Positions 1 through 8,202 of a DNA stretch of 64,000 nucleotides are shown in pieces (position 1 is the first letter of the stretch; each line of letters starts with the position of its first letter). Source of the stretch: Bacillota bacterium (GTDB lineage Bacteria > Bacillota > Clostridia > Christensenellales > JAEXRW01); assembly GCA_023454175.1 (NCBI GenBank), contig JAEXRW010000010.1, forward strand, positions 292,941 to 356,940. Direction: 5' to 3'. The translations under genes and the position numbers were made by a program. The notes beneath the pieces are model-generated. The model ran no database searches and had not been told where the DNA came from. It saw nothing but the letters and a program-made list of their open reading frames with translations.

Positions 1-4
1 GGAA

Positions 5-26
5 GGGCGGCTGTGGGCAGCCGCCC
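5..26. repeat. R1 hairpin repeat, copy A
   Basis: Perfect 9-bp stem GGGCGGCTG / CAGCCGCCC with loop TGGG. Three more perfect copies lie at 16895, 28047 and 36209 with different but compensated stem bases. Confidence 0.75.
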
Positions 27-440
27 TTACAGTATCCAACAGGCGAAAGGATATATTGAGAATCATTCAAAGAATCTAATCCCAGACCTGCATCGAGACT
101 TAACGGACAACGGCATTTATGAAGGATCGTTTGGGTCCGGCTGCACACAAAACAAGAAACGGTCTTTATGAGAAACATTATGCTCTGCAGTATTATTCAA
201 CCCGTATTTTAAACAATTCTTAAAGTCCGAGCATATACAATGATAAGGGCGATATCGGCTGTAATAATGTAAATATAGATGAATAAATGATATCACAGGG
301 GTGTGAACCTGTTTGATTTTTCAATGCCTGCGTGGTATCTTATAGTGTACTGGTAAATATCCGGCAAAAAACTGATATATTTTCGGGACGGATGGTAAAG
401 AATATATGCGTCCAAAACTATAATGGAGGTATATCACAAA
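27..440. other. Intergenic region, no gene seen
   Basis: AT-richer than its surroundings. I see no convincing coding frame; the short frames on both strands lack ribosome binding sites. It presumably carries the promoter of the zinc-ribbon gene that starts at 441. Confidence 0.4.
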
Positions 441-656
441 ATGCCGGACAAGAAACTCACCTGCAAGGATTGCAGCCAGGAATTCACCTTCACGGAAGGC
501 GAACAGGAATTTTACAAGGAAAAGGGTTTTGAGAACGAACCCCAGCGGTGCCCCGATTGCCGGCGGGCGAAAAAGCAGCAGCACAGGGACAGCGGCGGCG
601 GCGGCAGGTCGTTCGGCGGCCGCGGTGGCGGCGGCGGAGGCGGCTCAAGATGGTAA
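441..656 (+). CDS. Small zinc-ribbon protein with Gly-rich tail
   Basis: A 71-residue protein. Two Cys pairs (C8-C11 and C37-C40) frame a short domain of the zf-trcl type (probable zinc-ribbon), which should bind one zinc ion. The last 20 residues are almost all Gly with a few Arg and Ser, a pattern common in nucleic-acid-binding tails. The ATG at 441 is preferred over the in-frame ATG at 423 because GGAGG at 425-429 sits about 11 bases before 441 and overlaps the earlier codon. Its role is unknown; RNA or DNA binding is an inference from the Cys pairs and the RG-rich tail. It stands alone, with no operon partner. Confidence 0.75.
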   Translation: MPDKKLTCKDCSQEFTFTEGEQEFYKEKGFENEPQRCPDCRRAKKQQHRDSGGGGRSFGGRGGGGGGGSRW

Positions 657-813
657 ATCAGCGTAACAAACGCTGAACTTCCATCGTGCTTGAGACGACA
701 TATCATATGAAGTATACCGTGGGCGGGCGTTTTGAAAGATAGAAGGACCGGAAAAAAGGAATACCCGAAATACTCTCAAAAACAATGAATTTAAATACCT
801 GAGGCGAAGAAAA

Positions 814-1551
814 TTGAAAAACGGATACAATGAGATACTGGTACTGGGCGACTCCGTCACCAAGGGCGTGGTGGTGGACGAGGAACATTTCCGCTACAGG
901 ATGATCGACGAAAGCTGCTTCAACCTGGTGAAGGACAATCTTACCACTGAGGTACGGAGCCTGGCCAAATTTGGCCAGACGCTGCCGGCCGCCATCGAGC
1001 GGCTCGAAGCCGAACTGGATAACGGCGCGAAGCCCGACGTGGTGGTGGTGGAGCTGGGCTCCAACGACTGCGACTTCAACTGGAACCTCATCGCGGAAGA
1101 CCCGGAGGCGGAACACAGGCCCAACACGCCCTTTGACAGCTTCAAGGAGACACTATCAAAATTTTTCTCGGAGCTGAACAAACGGGTGATCCGGCCGGTG
1201 GTGATGACGATGCACCCCATCGACGCGGAACGGTATTTCAAATGGTTCACGGGCGGGGACGAAAACAAGGCCAAAAGCATCATGAAGTGGCTGGGGAACG
1301 TAACCCGCATCTACTGGTGGCAGGAACGCTACAACGAGGCGATCCTCGAGGTGGCGGACAAATTCAAGGTGCCGCTCATCAACACGCGCGGGGCTTTCCT
1401 GAGCCAGGAGGATTTCCGGCCGTACCTGTGCAGGGACGGCATCCACCCCAACGCACAGGGGCACAGGCTCATGGCGCAGCGGATACTGGAATTCATATCG
1501 GAACGGGCGGACTACATGCTGAAGGGCGGCAAACCGCAACTCCAATACTAG
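814..1551 (+). CDS. SGNH/GDSL-family hydrolase
   Basis: A 245-residue esterase-type protein of the SGNH hydrolase superfamily. Block I is LGDSV at residues 11-15 with Ser14 as the expected nucleophile. Block III is seen as LGSND, and block V is DGIHPN with the Asp-x-x-His pair near the C-terminus. No signal peptide or membrane segment is visible, so it probably acts in the cytoplasm on an acyl or acetyl ester that cannot be named. The start is a TTG at 814 with GAGG about 9 bases upstream; no ATG gives a full N-terminal block I. A strong terminator follows directly, so the gene is its own unit. Confidence 0.85.
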   Translation: MKNGYNEILVLGDSVTKGVVVDEEHFRYRMIDESCFNLVKDNLTTEVRSLAKFGQTLPAAIERLEAELDNGAKPDVVVVELGSNDCDFNWNLIAEDPEAEHRPNTPFDSFKETLSKFFSELNKRVIRPVVMTMHPIDAERYFKWFTGGDENKAKSIMKWLGNVTRIYWWQERYNEAILEVADKFKVPLINTRGAFLSQEDFRPYLCRDGIHPNAQGHRLMAQRILEFISERADYMLKGGKPQLQY

Positions 1552-1566
1552 GAATCAAAATGAAAC

Positions 1567-1600
1567 GCCTCCGGAACAATCGTTTCCGGGGGCATTTTTT
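1567..1600 (+). terminator. Rho-independent terminator after SGNH hydrolase
   Basis: Stem GCCTCCGGAA / TTTCCGGGGGC around a short loop, followed by six T residues. Confidence 0.85.
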
Positions 1601-1643
1601 ATAGTTGAGAGTTGAGAGTATTATGCTGACTTGAAGTTGGCGA

Positions 1644-1729
1644 CACCTCATCCGGCACCATAGTGAATCCAATTGTACCAACTGGATTCACATTCGTGCC
1701 ACCTTCCCCTCAAGGGGAAGGCTTTTCGG
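1644..1729. repeat. R3 intergenic repeat, copy 1
   Basis: Starts CACCTCATCCG and ends with CTTCCCCTCAAGGGGAAGGC. An inner inverted repeat GTGAATCCA / TGGATTCAC lies at 1663-1691. A second copy is at 41246-41330; there the inner stem has another sequence but still pairs. Confidence 0.7.
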
Positions 1730-1854
1730 AAACCAGACAGATGCTATTTTCCAAGGTGGAGTTGAATATAGATAAATGAGTATGGCATTTTGTCGTTACA
1801 ATAAAAACCAAAACATGGTTTGAATAATTGGTGGTTGGGGGGAACCCATCATTC

Positions 1855-2982
1855 CTACGGTTTCAACTGGTCCGCCGTGTAATATCCGCTTTCAATGAGG
1901 ACCTGTTTGTAATTACTTTTGTCCACGAGCACCAGGTCGACCAGGAGCGCGGGGACGACATTTACACCATTATCATACGTTATAGTATCATTCACAGGGA
2001 CATCCCTGCCCTGGAATAGAGCATCGACCATATCCGCCACCTTGGAGACGAGGAGACGGTCGTCCCAGAAGAGCGACATAGCCTGCTTTCCCGCCAGGAT
2101 CGCCTTCACGTTGGCGATATCGCAATCCTGCCCGGTGATGAGGGGCCAGGGCCTGCCGGGCGCACCATAGCCCGCTTCGTCCAGGGCGGCGATGACACCC
2201 AAGGCGATGCTGTCATTGGGCGAGAGGATGGCATCCAACCGGGCATCTTCGTAATAACCGGACAACAGCCCGCTCATCCTTTGCATGGCGGTCTCGGACT
2301 TCCACCCCGGGACGCCTATTTTTGAAAAATCCGTCTGCCCGCTCCTGACCACCAGTTTACCGCTATCCATATACGGCCTAAGGATGTCCATAGCCTCGCC
2401 ATAGGGCAGCATCGCATTCCCGTCTTCCGGCGCGCCCGCAAATAGCTCGATATTGAAGGGCCCGGCGGCATTTTTCAGGTCCAGTTTGGCCTCGATATAT
2501 CGGGCCTGCAGGCGACCGGCACTGCTTCGGTCAATGGCTGCATAATAGTCCACATCGGCTGTATTCATGATGAGGCGGTCGTATGCAATGACGGTAATCC
2601 CGACACTTTTCGCTTTATCCAATACAACACCCAGCGAATCGCCGTCAATGGGGGCAATAACCATGACCCTGGGCTTCTTAGCGATCTCGGCCTCTATCTG
2701 GCTGATCTGTTTACCCACATCATTGTCTGCGTAAAAAGCGTCCACCTGATATCCCATGCGCTGCAGCTGCGGTTTTACAGGGGTGGTATCGTAACTATAG
2801 CGTGTGAGGACCTTGGAGGCGAAGAAAAACGCTACGAGACCTTTGGGGGAGGGGCTGGATGGCGCATCGGAATAAACGCTGCAGCCGGGAACCGAAGCAA
2901 CAAGCAGCGCAATTATTACCGCCTGGATGCTCCTGGCGAAGATCCTGCCCCGTTTCCGGTCAACATGCCTATCTGCCCGCAT
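1855..2982 (-). CDS. Sugar ABC transporter substrate-binding lipoprotein (ChvE/XylF type)
   Basis: A 375-residue periplasmic-binding-protein-like lipoprotein. A basic N-terminus and hydrophobic segment end in the lipobox VPGC. The body matches the type-1 sugar-binding fold of the ChvE/XylF group, with the characteristic segment LITGQDCDIANVKAI in the C-terminal lobe. The start at 2982 is chosen because AGGGGGT lies about 8 bases upstream; a longer frame reaches 3048 but has no such site. No ATPase or permease gene is adjacent, so it is an orphan binding protein that must either work with a transporter encoded elsewhere or act as a sensor. Sugar specificity cannot be read from sequence, although relatives bind aldoses. 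Confidence 0.85.
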   Translation of the reverse strand: MRADRHVDRKRGRIFARSIQAVIIALLVASVPGCSVYSDAPSSPSPKGLVAFFFASKVLTRYSYDTTPVKPQLQRMGYQVDAFYADNDVGKQISQIEAEIAKKPRVMVIAPIDGDSLGVVLDKAKSVGITVIAYDRLIMNTADVDYYAAIDRSSAGRLQARYIEAKLDLKNAAGPFNIELFAGAPEDGNAMLPYGEAMDILRPYMDSGKLVVRSGQTDFSKIGVPGWKSETAMQRMSGLLSGYYEDARLDAILSPNDSIALGVIAALDEAGYGAPGRPWPLITGQDCDIANVKAILAGKQAMSLFWDDRLLVSKVADMVDALFQGRDVPVNDTITYDNGVNVVPALLVDLVLVDKSNYKQVLIESGYYTADQLKP

Positions 2983-3181
2983 ATACCGATACCCCCTATG
3001 AATGAATATCCTCCACTCCAATATCACACATATAGGAATAAATAACAAGTATTATATAACCGCCGGCAGTATCGGCTCATTGCATGTCAGGCCTGATATT
3101 TCCCGGGAAGAGCGATGTGCATGTTCCAAAACGGCATACCTGTGGTACAATTTATGTAAATGTCAGATCGCGGAGGAGAAC

Positions 3182-3931
3182 ATGCCTTTTTTCAAGAAGC
3201 ATAAAACGGTGATCCTGCTGTCGGCGGGGCTAATCGCGGCGGCAGCCATCATCTATGTGATACAGTTGCTCGTATTCAATAAGCCGCAGGACACGGAGTT
3301 TTACCTGCTGCAGGACCTGGCATTCCTGCCGCTGAGCGTGCTCTTCGTGACCCTCATCCTGGGGCAATACCTGAACGCCAAGGAGAAACGGGTGCGCATG
3401 GAGAAGATCCACATCGTGGTGAGCGAATTCTTCTCGGAGGCGGGCGTGGCGATCATCTCCGAAATGAACAGGATGGCAAAGGACATGTGCGGGATGTGCG
3501 ACACCCTCAACATCAAACCCGAGTGGAAAGAGCAAGATTTCCGTGCAGCCGTCAAGACCGTGACGAAGGCCCAATTTGAGGTCAAGGCGACTCCCCCGCT
3601 GCTGGCGGACATGCACGCGCTGCTTTCGGAGAAGAAGAAGACCGTCCTTTCGATGTTTGAAAACCCGAACCTGCTGGAGCACGACAAGATCACCGACATG
3701 CTGTGGGCGGTATACCACGTGGCGGACGAACTGCAGAACCGGGAGGACTTCGCCACTTTGCCAGAGAGCGACCTTTCCCACCTCTCGGGGGACGTGAAGC
3801 GGGCATACAAGCTGCTCATCACCGAATGGATCGAATACATGCGCCACCTGAAGACGCATTACCCCTACCTTTTCTCGCTGGCGCTGCGGAAGAACCCTTT
3901 TACATGCTGCGAAACAATCGTGCGAAGTTGA
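3182..3931 (+). CDS. Membrane protein of unknown function
   Basis: A 249-residue protein I do not recognise. Two hydrophobic segments lie at about residues 9-31 and 42-62. A charged, mostly helical cytoplasmic-type domain follows, with YLNAKEKRVRMEKIH just after the second segment, which resembles a linker to an intracellular helical domain. Two Met/Cys-rich motifs (MCGMC near residue 103) are unusual. The ATG at 3182 is preferred to the in-frame ATG at 3002 because GGAGG lies just upstream and the protein then begins with a typical MPFFKKHK membrane anchor. The stop codon lies inside a copy of repeat R2. Confidence 0.7.
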   Translation: MPFFKKHKTVILLSAGLIAAAAIIYVIQLLVFNKPQDTEFYLLQDLAFLPLSVLFVTLILGQYLNAKEKRVRMEKIHIVVSEFFSEAGVAIISEMNRMAKDMCGMCDTLNIKPEWKEQDFRAAVKTVTKAQFEVKATPPLLADMHALLSEKKKTVLSMFENPNLLEHDKITDMLWAVYHVADELQNREDFATLPESDLSHLSGDVKRAYKLLITEWIEYMRHLKTHYPYLFSLALRKNPFTCCETIVRS

Positions 3932-4022
3932 CAGTTGAAAGTTGAGAGTTGACAGTTTAGGAATGCATAGGGAGGCAAAATTGCCTCCCACTGGGCATGG
4001 TTATTTTATTCCCTTCGGGGGG
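3928..4022. repeat. R2 mosaic intergenic repeat
   Basis: GTTGACAGTT-type tandem units come first. A nested palindrome follows, AGGGAGGC AAAATT GCCTCCC, next to a GGGCATG tail and CCCTTCGGGG. The same modules recur at about a dozen places in the window. Confidence 0.7.
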
Positions 4023-4064
4023 AAGATTACGATAATTCATTCCTCGGAATATGGGAGGGCGGAA

Positions 4065-4748
4065 ATGGATATAACAGTTTTCTGCAAGCTGCAGTACGGG
4101 GTGTATGTGGTGAGCTCCATTTCGGGCGGGAGGATGAACGGGCAGATTGTGAACGCCCTTTTCCAGGCGACGAGCGCACCGCCGCGGTTTGCCATGGCGA
4201 TACACAAGGACAACCTGACCCATGCATACCTGATGGAGAGCGGGAAGGCGGCCATCTCCATCCTGCCCGAAAGCGCGCCTATGACCACCATCGGGCTTTT
4301 CGGGTTCCGCTCGGGACACAATATCGAGAAATACCAGTCCATCCAGTATGCCATCGGTAAGAACGGGTGCCCGGTACTGAAGCAGGACTGTGTGGGGACC
4401 ATCGAAGCGGACGTGATCAGCACGATGGACGCGGGGACGCATACCATCTTCCTGTGCGAGGCGACGGAAGGGGCCGTGAGCGGGGATGAAACCCCGATGA
4501 CGTATGCATACTACCACGAAGTGAAAAAGGGGAAGGTGCCGGAAAACGCCCCCCACTATATAAAAGAAGAGGTGAAGAAAGTGAACACAGGCAAATACGA
4601 GTGCGGGATCTGCGGATACATCTACGACCCGGCTGCGGGGGATACGGATGCGGGCGTGGCGCCGGGAACACCATTCGAGTCCCTGCCGGAGGGGTGGGTA
4701 TGCCCGGTCTGCGGGGCGGCGAAAAGCGAATTTACGCCGCTGGATTAA
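4065..4748 (+). CDS. hrb: Flavin reductase-rubredoxin fusion (high-molecular-weight rubredoxin)
   Basis: A 227-residue two-domain electron carrier. Residues 1 to about 160 form an FMN-binding split-barrel flavin reductase domain. Residues 178-227 form a rubredoxin with the iron ligands C180, C183, C213 and C216 in YECGICGY and WVCPVCG. In acetogens and clostridia such fusions (Hrb) pass electrons from NAD(P)H to flavodiiron proteins or rubrerythrins that reduce oxygen, peroxide or NO; that role is inferred here. The start at 4065 has GGGAGG about 7 bases upstream; an in-frame ATG at 3942 lies in repeat R2 and is rejected. Ferritin follows 76 bases downstream on the same strand, which fits a shared oxygen and iron stress role. 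Confidence 0.9.
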   Translation: MDITVFCKLQYGVYVVSSISGGRMNGQIVNALFQATSAPPRFAMAIHKDNLTHAYLMESGKAAISILPESAPMTTIGLFGFRSGHNIEKYQSIQYAIGKNGCPVLKQDCVGTIEADVISTMDAGTHTIFLCEATEGAVSGDETPMTYAYYHEVKKGKVPENAPHYIKEEVKKVNTGKYECGICGYIYDPAAGDTDAGVAPGTPFESLPEGWVCPVCGAAKSEFTPLD

Positions 4749-4824
4749 CGTTTAAACATCGGGAAGGCGGGTTATTAATAGGATAACAAACATGGATCAA
4801 AACACTGACGGGGAGGGAATATCC

Positions 4825-5346
4825 ATGACGGACGAGATCAAGAAACTGCTCAACAGCCAATTCAACAAGGAGCTTTACTCCGCGTACCTGTACATGGACA
4901 TCGCGGCCTACTATGAAGCACAAAACCTGAAGGGGATCGCGCACTGGTATTTCGTGCAGACGCAGGAGGAACGGGACCACGCGCTGCTTTTCTTCCGCTT
5001 CATGCTGGACAACGGAGTGGAGCTGGAGTCGATGGCCATCGACAAGCCCACCTACAGCACGGCCAGCCTGCGGGAACCCCTGGTGGCGGCGTTGAAGCAC
5101 GAGGAATTTGTGACGAAGAGCATCTACGAAATCTACGACGCGGCAATGAAGGAAAAGAATTACCTCGTGATGCAATTCCTCGACTGGTTCGTGAAAGAGC
5201 AGGGGGAAGAGGAAAAGAACGCCAACGACAACGTGAAGAACTACGACCTGTACGGCGGGGACCCCAAGAGCCTGTTCCTGCTGGACGCGGAGATGCTGAA
5301 GCGCGTGTATGCTGCGCCCTCCATCATGCCGCCGCAGATCATGTAA
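4825..5346 (+). CDS. Ferritin (non-heme, FtnA-type)
   Basis: A 173-residue iron-storage ferritin. The ferroxidase-site residues are all present: E16, E49, H52, E93 and Q126, in contexts FNKELYSAY, EERDHA and KHEEF. As a 24-mer it would oxidise and store iron in the cytoplasm. GGGAGG precedes the ATG at 4825; an upstream in-frame ATG at 4792 would add an unconserved leader. It follows the flavoredoxin-rubredoxin gene closely and may share its transcript. Downstream is a 379-base intergenic region without a clear terminator. Confidence 0.93.
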   Translation: MTDEIKKLLNSQFNKELYSAYLYMDIAAYYEAQNLKGIAHWYFVQTQEERDHALLFFRFMLDNGVELESMAIDKPTYSTASLREPLVAALKHEEFVTKSIYEIYDAAMKEKNYLVMQFLDWFVKEQGEEEKNANDNVKNYDLYGGDPKSLFLLDAEMLKRVYAAPSIMPPQIM

Positions 5347-5432
5347 CTTTGCCTTCCAGGGGAGCTTGGGCAGCCCCCCCTAGATACCTCGCTGCACTTC
5401 GTGCGGCCGCTCGGATACCCCCCTGCCTATAA

Positions 5433-5481
5433 GGTGTGATTTCTTACGTCACGCCGCAAGAAATCACGATTGAATTTTATG
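5433..5481. repeat. R4 repeat, partial copy with perfect hairpin
   Basis: TGATTTCTT and AAGAAATCA (5437-5466) form a perfect 9-bp stem. The sequence aligns with the right half of the R4 copies at 37.9 and 60.1 kb. Confidence 0.6.
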
Positions 5482-5637
5482 ATGGTGCCGGTAACGTGCA
5501 GCATGAACCACAATGAACTGGCCACCCACTGATAGCGTACGGCGGCGTGCGAATCTGTATATAAGCAGGCATTTTTCCACCCGTCAGGGGTTGACGCGTC
5601 ACGCAGAAATATGGCCGGATAATAATGTCAAAGCTTA

Positions 5638-5666
5638 TTGAAGAATACACAGAATCCGGATATGAT
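5638..5666 (+). promoter_or_regulatory. Sigma-A-type promoter for DUF4870 gene 1
   Basis: TTGAAG, a 17-base spacer, then TATGAT, 60 bases before the start codon at 5726. Confidence 0.65.
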
Positions 5667-5725
5667 GGGTACATAAACAAAAGCAAAAAATCTGTTCATT
5701 TACATTTTAAGAAGGGGGCATAATC

Positions 5726-6163
5726 ATGAGCACAGTATCCTTACAATCGCTTCACTCGGAAGACGGCAAGTCATCCACGGGCCTGGAAGAAAACATCGCA
5801 GTGCTGCTGTCCTATCTCTTTTGGTGGCTGGGCGGACTCATATTCTTTATCGTCGAAAAAAAGAGCAAATACGTCAAATTCCACGCGCTTCAATCCCTGG
5901 TCTTTGGCGGCGCCTTCTTTGTGATATGGCTGATCTTCCAGATCATCGCGGGGGCCATATCGGCAGCGGCTACAGCAAGCGCTATCCTGGCAGGGAATCC
6001 ATTAGCGGCGCTCGGAGCGGTATCCGTTTTCGGGGTCATCGCGACCATCCTCATCCTCGCGATATGGGCCGTTATCATCGTGGCGATCGTATTTGCCTTC
6101 ATGAAAAAAGACCTCGTGATGCCTGTGATCGGACCTTTCGCGTACAAAACCGTTACGAAATAA
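5726..6163 (+). CDS. DUF4870-family small membrane protein, copy 1
   Basis: A 145-residue protein of the DUF4870 (Tic20-like) family. It opens with SLQSLHSEDGKSSTGLEEN and then has an amphipathic segment and three to four hydrophobic helices, ending in a short KDLVMPVIG tail. The motif KSKYVKFHALQSL between the first and second helices is the family hallmark. Function is unknown; members are inner-membrane proteins often found as small monocistronic genes. A paralog lies immediately downstream (6344-6748) with the same architecture and its own promoter of nearly identical form, so this is a local duplication. A terminator separates the two. Confidence 0.85.
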   Translation: MSTVSLQSLHSEDGKSSTGLEENIAVLLSYLFWWLGGLIFFIVEKKSKYVKFHALQSLVFGGAFFVIWLIFQIIAGAISAAATASAILAGNPLAALGAVSVFGVIATILILAIWAVIIVAIVFAFMKKDLVMPVIGPFAYKTVTK

Positions 6164-6180
6164 CAGTTGATACATCAAAA

Positions 6181-6211
6181 GGCTGCCTGTACCAGACGGG
6201 CGGCCTTTTTT
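6181..6211 (+). terminator. Terminator after DUF4870 copy 1
   Basis: Stem GGCTGCCTG / CGGGCGGCC with a 7-base loop and a T run. Confidence 0.85.
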
Positions 6212-6275
6212 ACTTCCATCTGGCTGGAACCGGTACGAAAGGAATATACAGGATTTAACGGGCAAATTATACTTG

Positions 6276-6304
6276 TTGAAATATTCCTTTTTTGAGGGTA
6301 TGAT
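6276..6304 (+). promoter_or_regulatory. Sigma-A-type promoter for DUF4870 gene 2
   Basis: TTGAAA, a 17-base spacer, then TATGAT, 40 bases before the GTG start. It closely matches the promoter of the paralog at 5638. Confidence 0.7.
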
Positions 6305-6343
6305 GGACAGCGAAATCATCCTAATTTATCTGGAGGGCATACC

Positions 6344-6748
6344 GTGAGCAAACCAACACTAGAAGGACTCCACAGCCCGGACGGGAAATCATCCACGGGA
6401 CTGAGCGAAAACATCATCGCGCTGCTGTGCTATATCCTGGGGCCTTATACATGGATCATGGGACTGATCTTTTACAACACGGAGCGGAGCAGCAAATATG
6501 TAAAATTCCACGCGGTGCAGGCCATGATCCTGGGTATCATCGCGAGCGGAATATGGCTCATATTCCTCATCATGGGCATAACCACCGCCTTTATCGGGAT
6601 CGGCTGGGTCTTCATGCTGCTGGCGTGGCTGGTGGTGACCGGGGGCTGCCTGGCGCTGTGCATTTACGGAATCGTGACGACCTATGCCAAGCAGGATTTC
6701 GTGCTGCCCATCATCGGCGAGCAGGCCTACGCGATCGTGACCAAATAA
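6344..6748 (+). CDS. DUF4870-family small membrane protein, copy 2
   Basis: A 134-residue paralog of the protein at 5726-6163. The leader LEGLHSPDGKSSTGLSEN and the motif SSKYVKFHAVQAM are shared; the hydrophobic core is more diverged and lacks the Ala-rich insertion of copy 1. GTG is the start, with GGAGGG about 6 bases upstream. Function is unknown. Because each copy has its own promoter and terminator, they can be expressed independently, so they may form hetero-oligomers or serve different conditions; that is inference. Confidence 0.85.
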   Translation: MSKPTLEGLHSPDGKSSTGLSENIIALLCYILGPYTWIMGLIFYNTERSSKYVKFHAVQAMILGIIASGIWLIFLIMGITTAFIGIGWVFMLLAWLVVTGGCLALCIYGIVTTYAKQDFVLPIIGEQAYAIVTK

Positions 6749-6762
6749 CCGGACCGGGCAAA

Positions 6763-6796
6763 GGGGCTGTTCAATGGATGGGCAGCCCTCTTTTTT
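6763..6796 (+). terminator. Terminator after DUF4870 copy 2
   Basis: GGGCTG / CAGCCC stem followed by six T residues. Confidence 0.75.
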
Positions 6797-6888
6797 GCAT
6801 TACCGGCATGAAAAAGCGGGTGGAAACAAAAGCGCAACATGCGAATACACTGTATCATGGCTGAGCTTTATCGTGGGGGGAGAAAGCT

Positions 6889-7281
6889 ATGAGCAGGTTC
6901 CGCCGCAGGGACGACGATCCATTCATCAGCGATACCGAAAACGAAAACCTGTACAACACCACCAACGAGAACAACGAACAGCTGCACCTGCACGAGTACC
7001 TGGGCACCGTGCGGCTGGCGGAATTTGGCGAGGAACGGCATAACCACAGACTGGCTGGCATGTCGCTGGAAGCCATCCCCGTGAACGGCACGCACATCCA
7101 CCGGATCCGCACGGCGACGGATTTTTTCGACCATTATCATATCATCGACGTACGCAGCGGGCCGGCCATCGCGGTGGGGCAGGGGAAGCACGTGCACCTG
7201 GTGAGCGGGATGACAAGCTTCATCGACGGGCACAGGCATAATTTCACCTTTGCAACGCTGATCGAATCGCCGCTATTATAA
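6889..7281 (+). CDS. YmaF-family His-rich protein
   Basis: A 130-residue protein of the YmaF family. It has many His pairs in H-x-H settings (LHLHEY, THIHRI, HYHII, KHVHLV, HRHNF) spread over the whole chain and no Cys, membrane segment or signal peptide. Such periodic His motifs suggest metal binding, but the family's function is not established. The ATG at 6889 has GGGGGAGA just upstream. It stands alone between the DUF4870 pair and an R2 repeat. Confidence 0.75.
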   Translation: MSRFRRRDDDPFISDTENENLYNTTNENNEQLHLHEYLGTVRLAEFGEERHNHRLAGMSLEAIPVNGTHIHRIRTATDFFDHYHIIDVRSGPAIAVGQGKHVHLVSGMTSFIDGHRHNFTFATLIESPLL

Positions 7282-7358
7282 TTTAAAAATTAAGAATTAA
7301 TAATCATTAAGAATTGTGGTATGCACAGGGAGGCAAATTTGCCTCCCTTTTAGCATGA
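7282..7358. repeat. R2 mosaic intergenic repeat
   Basis: AATTAAGAATTAATAATC units followed by the palindrome AGGGAGGCAAATTTGCCTCCCT and an AGCATGA tail. Confidence 0.7.
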
Positions 7359-7370
7359 ATCAAATAACGA

Positions 7371-7392
7371 AACGCCCTGAACGGGCGTTTTT
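7371..7392 (+). terminator. Small rho-independent terminator
   Basis: AACGCCC / GGGCGTT with a 5-base loop and a T run; it most likely ends the YmaF transcript. Confidence 0.65.
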
Positions 7393-7488
7393 GAGCGCAC
7401 AGGGCTTTTCATACACCTTCAAATATGACTATAATAAGCAGGTATGGCATCCGGGTCAGCCGTTAAAAAAAGGACACGGGGGTAAACA

Positions 7489-7956
7489 ATGAAACCGGAA
7501 GAAATGTGGGAGCTTTACACCAGCCAAATACCGGAGGGGGAAAGGCCTGCGTCCTACACGGCGTGGTATTTCTGCGACAACGAGAAGGACGCGGAGGAGC
7601 TGGCGGAGCTGGTCATCTGCGGCATCAAACGGGCCACGACATCCCTGCGCATGCTTTTCAAGGAAGACGGGTCGGACGTGCCGAAGCCGGGGGACATGAG
7701 CGTCATCACCGATTTCACCGGGAACGCGAAATGCATCATACGGACCATAAAAGTGTATACCGTGCCTTTCAAGGACGTGACTGCGGAGTACGCCGCGACG
7801 GAGGGCGAGGGGGACGGTTCCCTATCCTACTGGCGGGAGGGGCATATCCGTTTTTTCACCAGGGAACTGGCGGAGCTGGGCAGGGAAATGGACGAAAGCG
7901 TCCCGGTGGTATGCGAGGAATTTGAAAAGGTATTTCCCCTGCAGGAACAGGCATAA
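7489..7956 (+). CDS. ASCH-domain protein
   Basis: A 155-residue protein with a single ASCH domain (PUA-like fold). Visible hallmarks are GIKRATTSLRML near residues 43-54, VPKPGDMSVITDFTGNAKCIIRT, and a C-terminal WREGHIRFF. ASCH domains are predicted RNA-binding modules, and some members hydrolyse modified nucleosides; which applies here is unknown. The start ATG at 7489 follows GGGGGT closely. It is monocistronic. Confidence 0.85.
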   Translation: MKPEEMWELYTSQIPEGERPASYTAWYFCDNEKDAEELAELVICGIKRATTSLRMLFKEDGSDVPKPGDMSVITDFTGNAKCIIRTIKVYTVPFKDVTAEYAATEGEGDGSLSYWREGHIRFFTRELAELGREMDESVPVVCEEFEKVFPLQEQA

Positions 7957-8202
7957 CCACGTCGCTTCATGGCGGTTCAGACCGGTACGATATGACCATA
8001 CCTTTTACATATACATATAATATCCATTTCATATACTGTTAACGTACACAGGCCAGGGCTCAATTGCCTTCATCCCGCCGCGTGATATATAATATATATA
8101 TCCTGAACGGTGAAACTACACGGGAAGAGACAAGCTGACGACTGCCTGCCTGAAGCCTATCATCATTCAACGAAAATCCCATACTGCAGGAGGGTACCCC
8201 CC

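Larger units (their letters stand above)
5347..5725. other. Intergenic region with partial R4 repeat and a promoter
   Basis: No gene seen. It holds a structured GC-rich stretch at 5357-5430, the R4-like hairpin at 5433-5481 and the promoter at 5638-5666. Confidence 0.5.
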
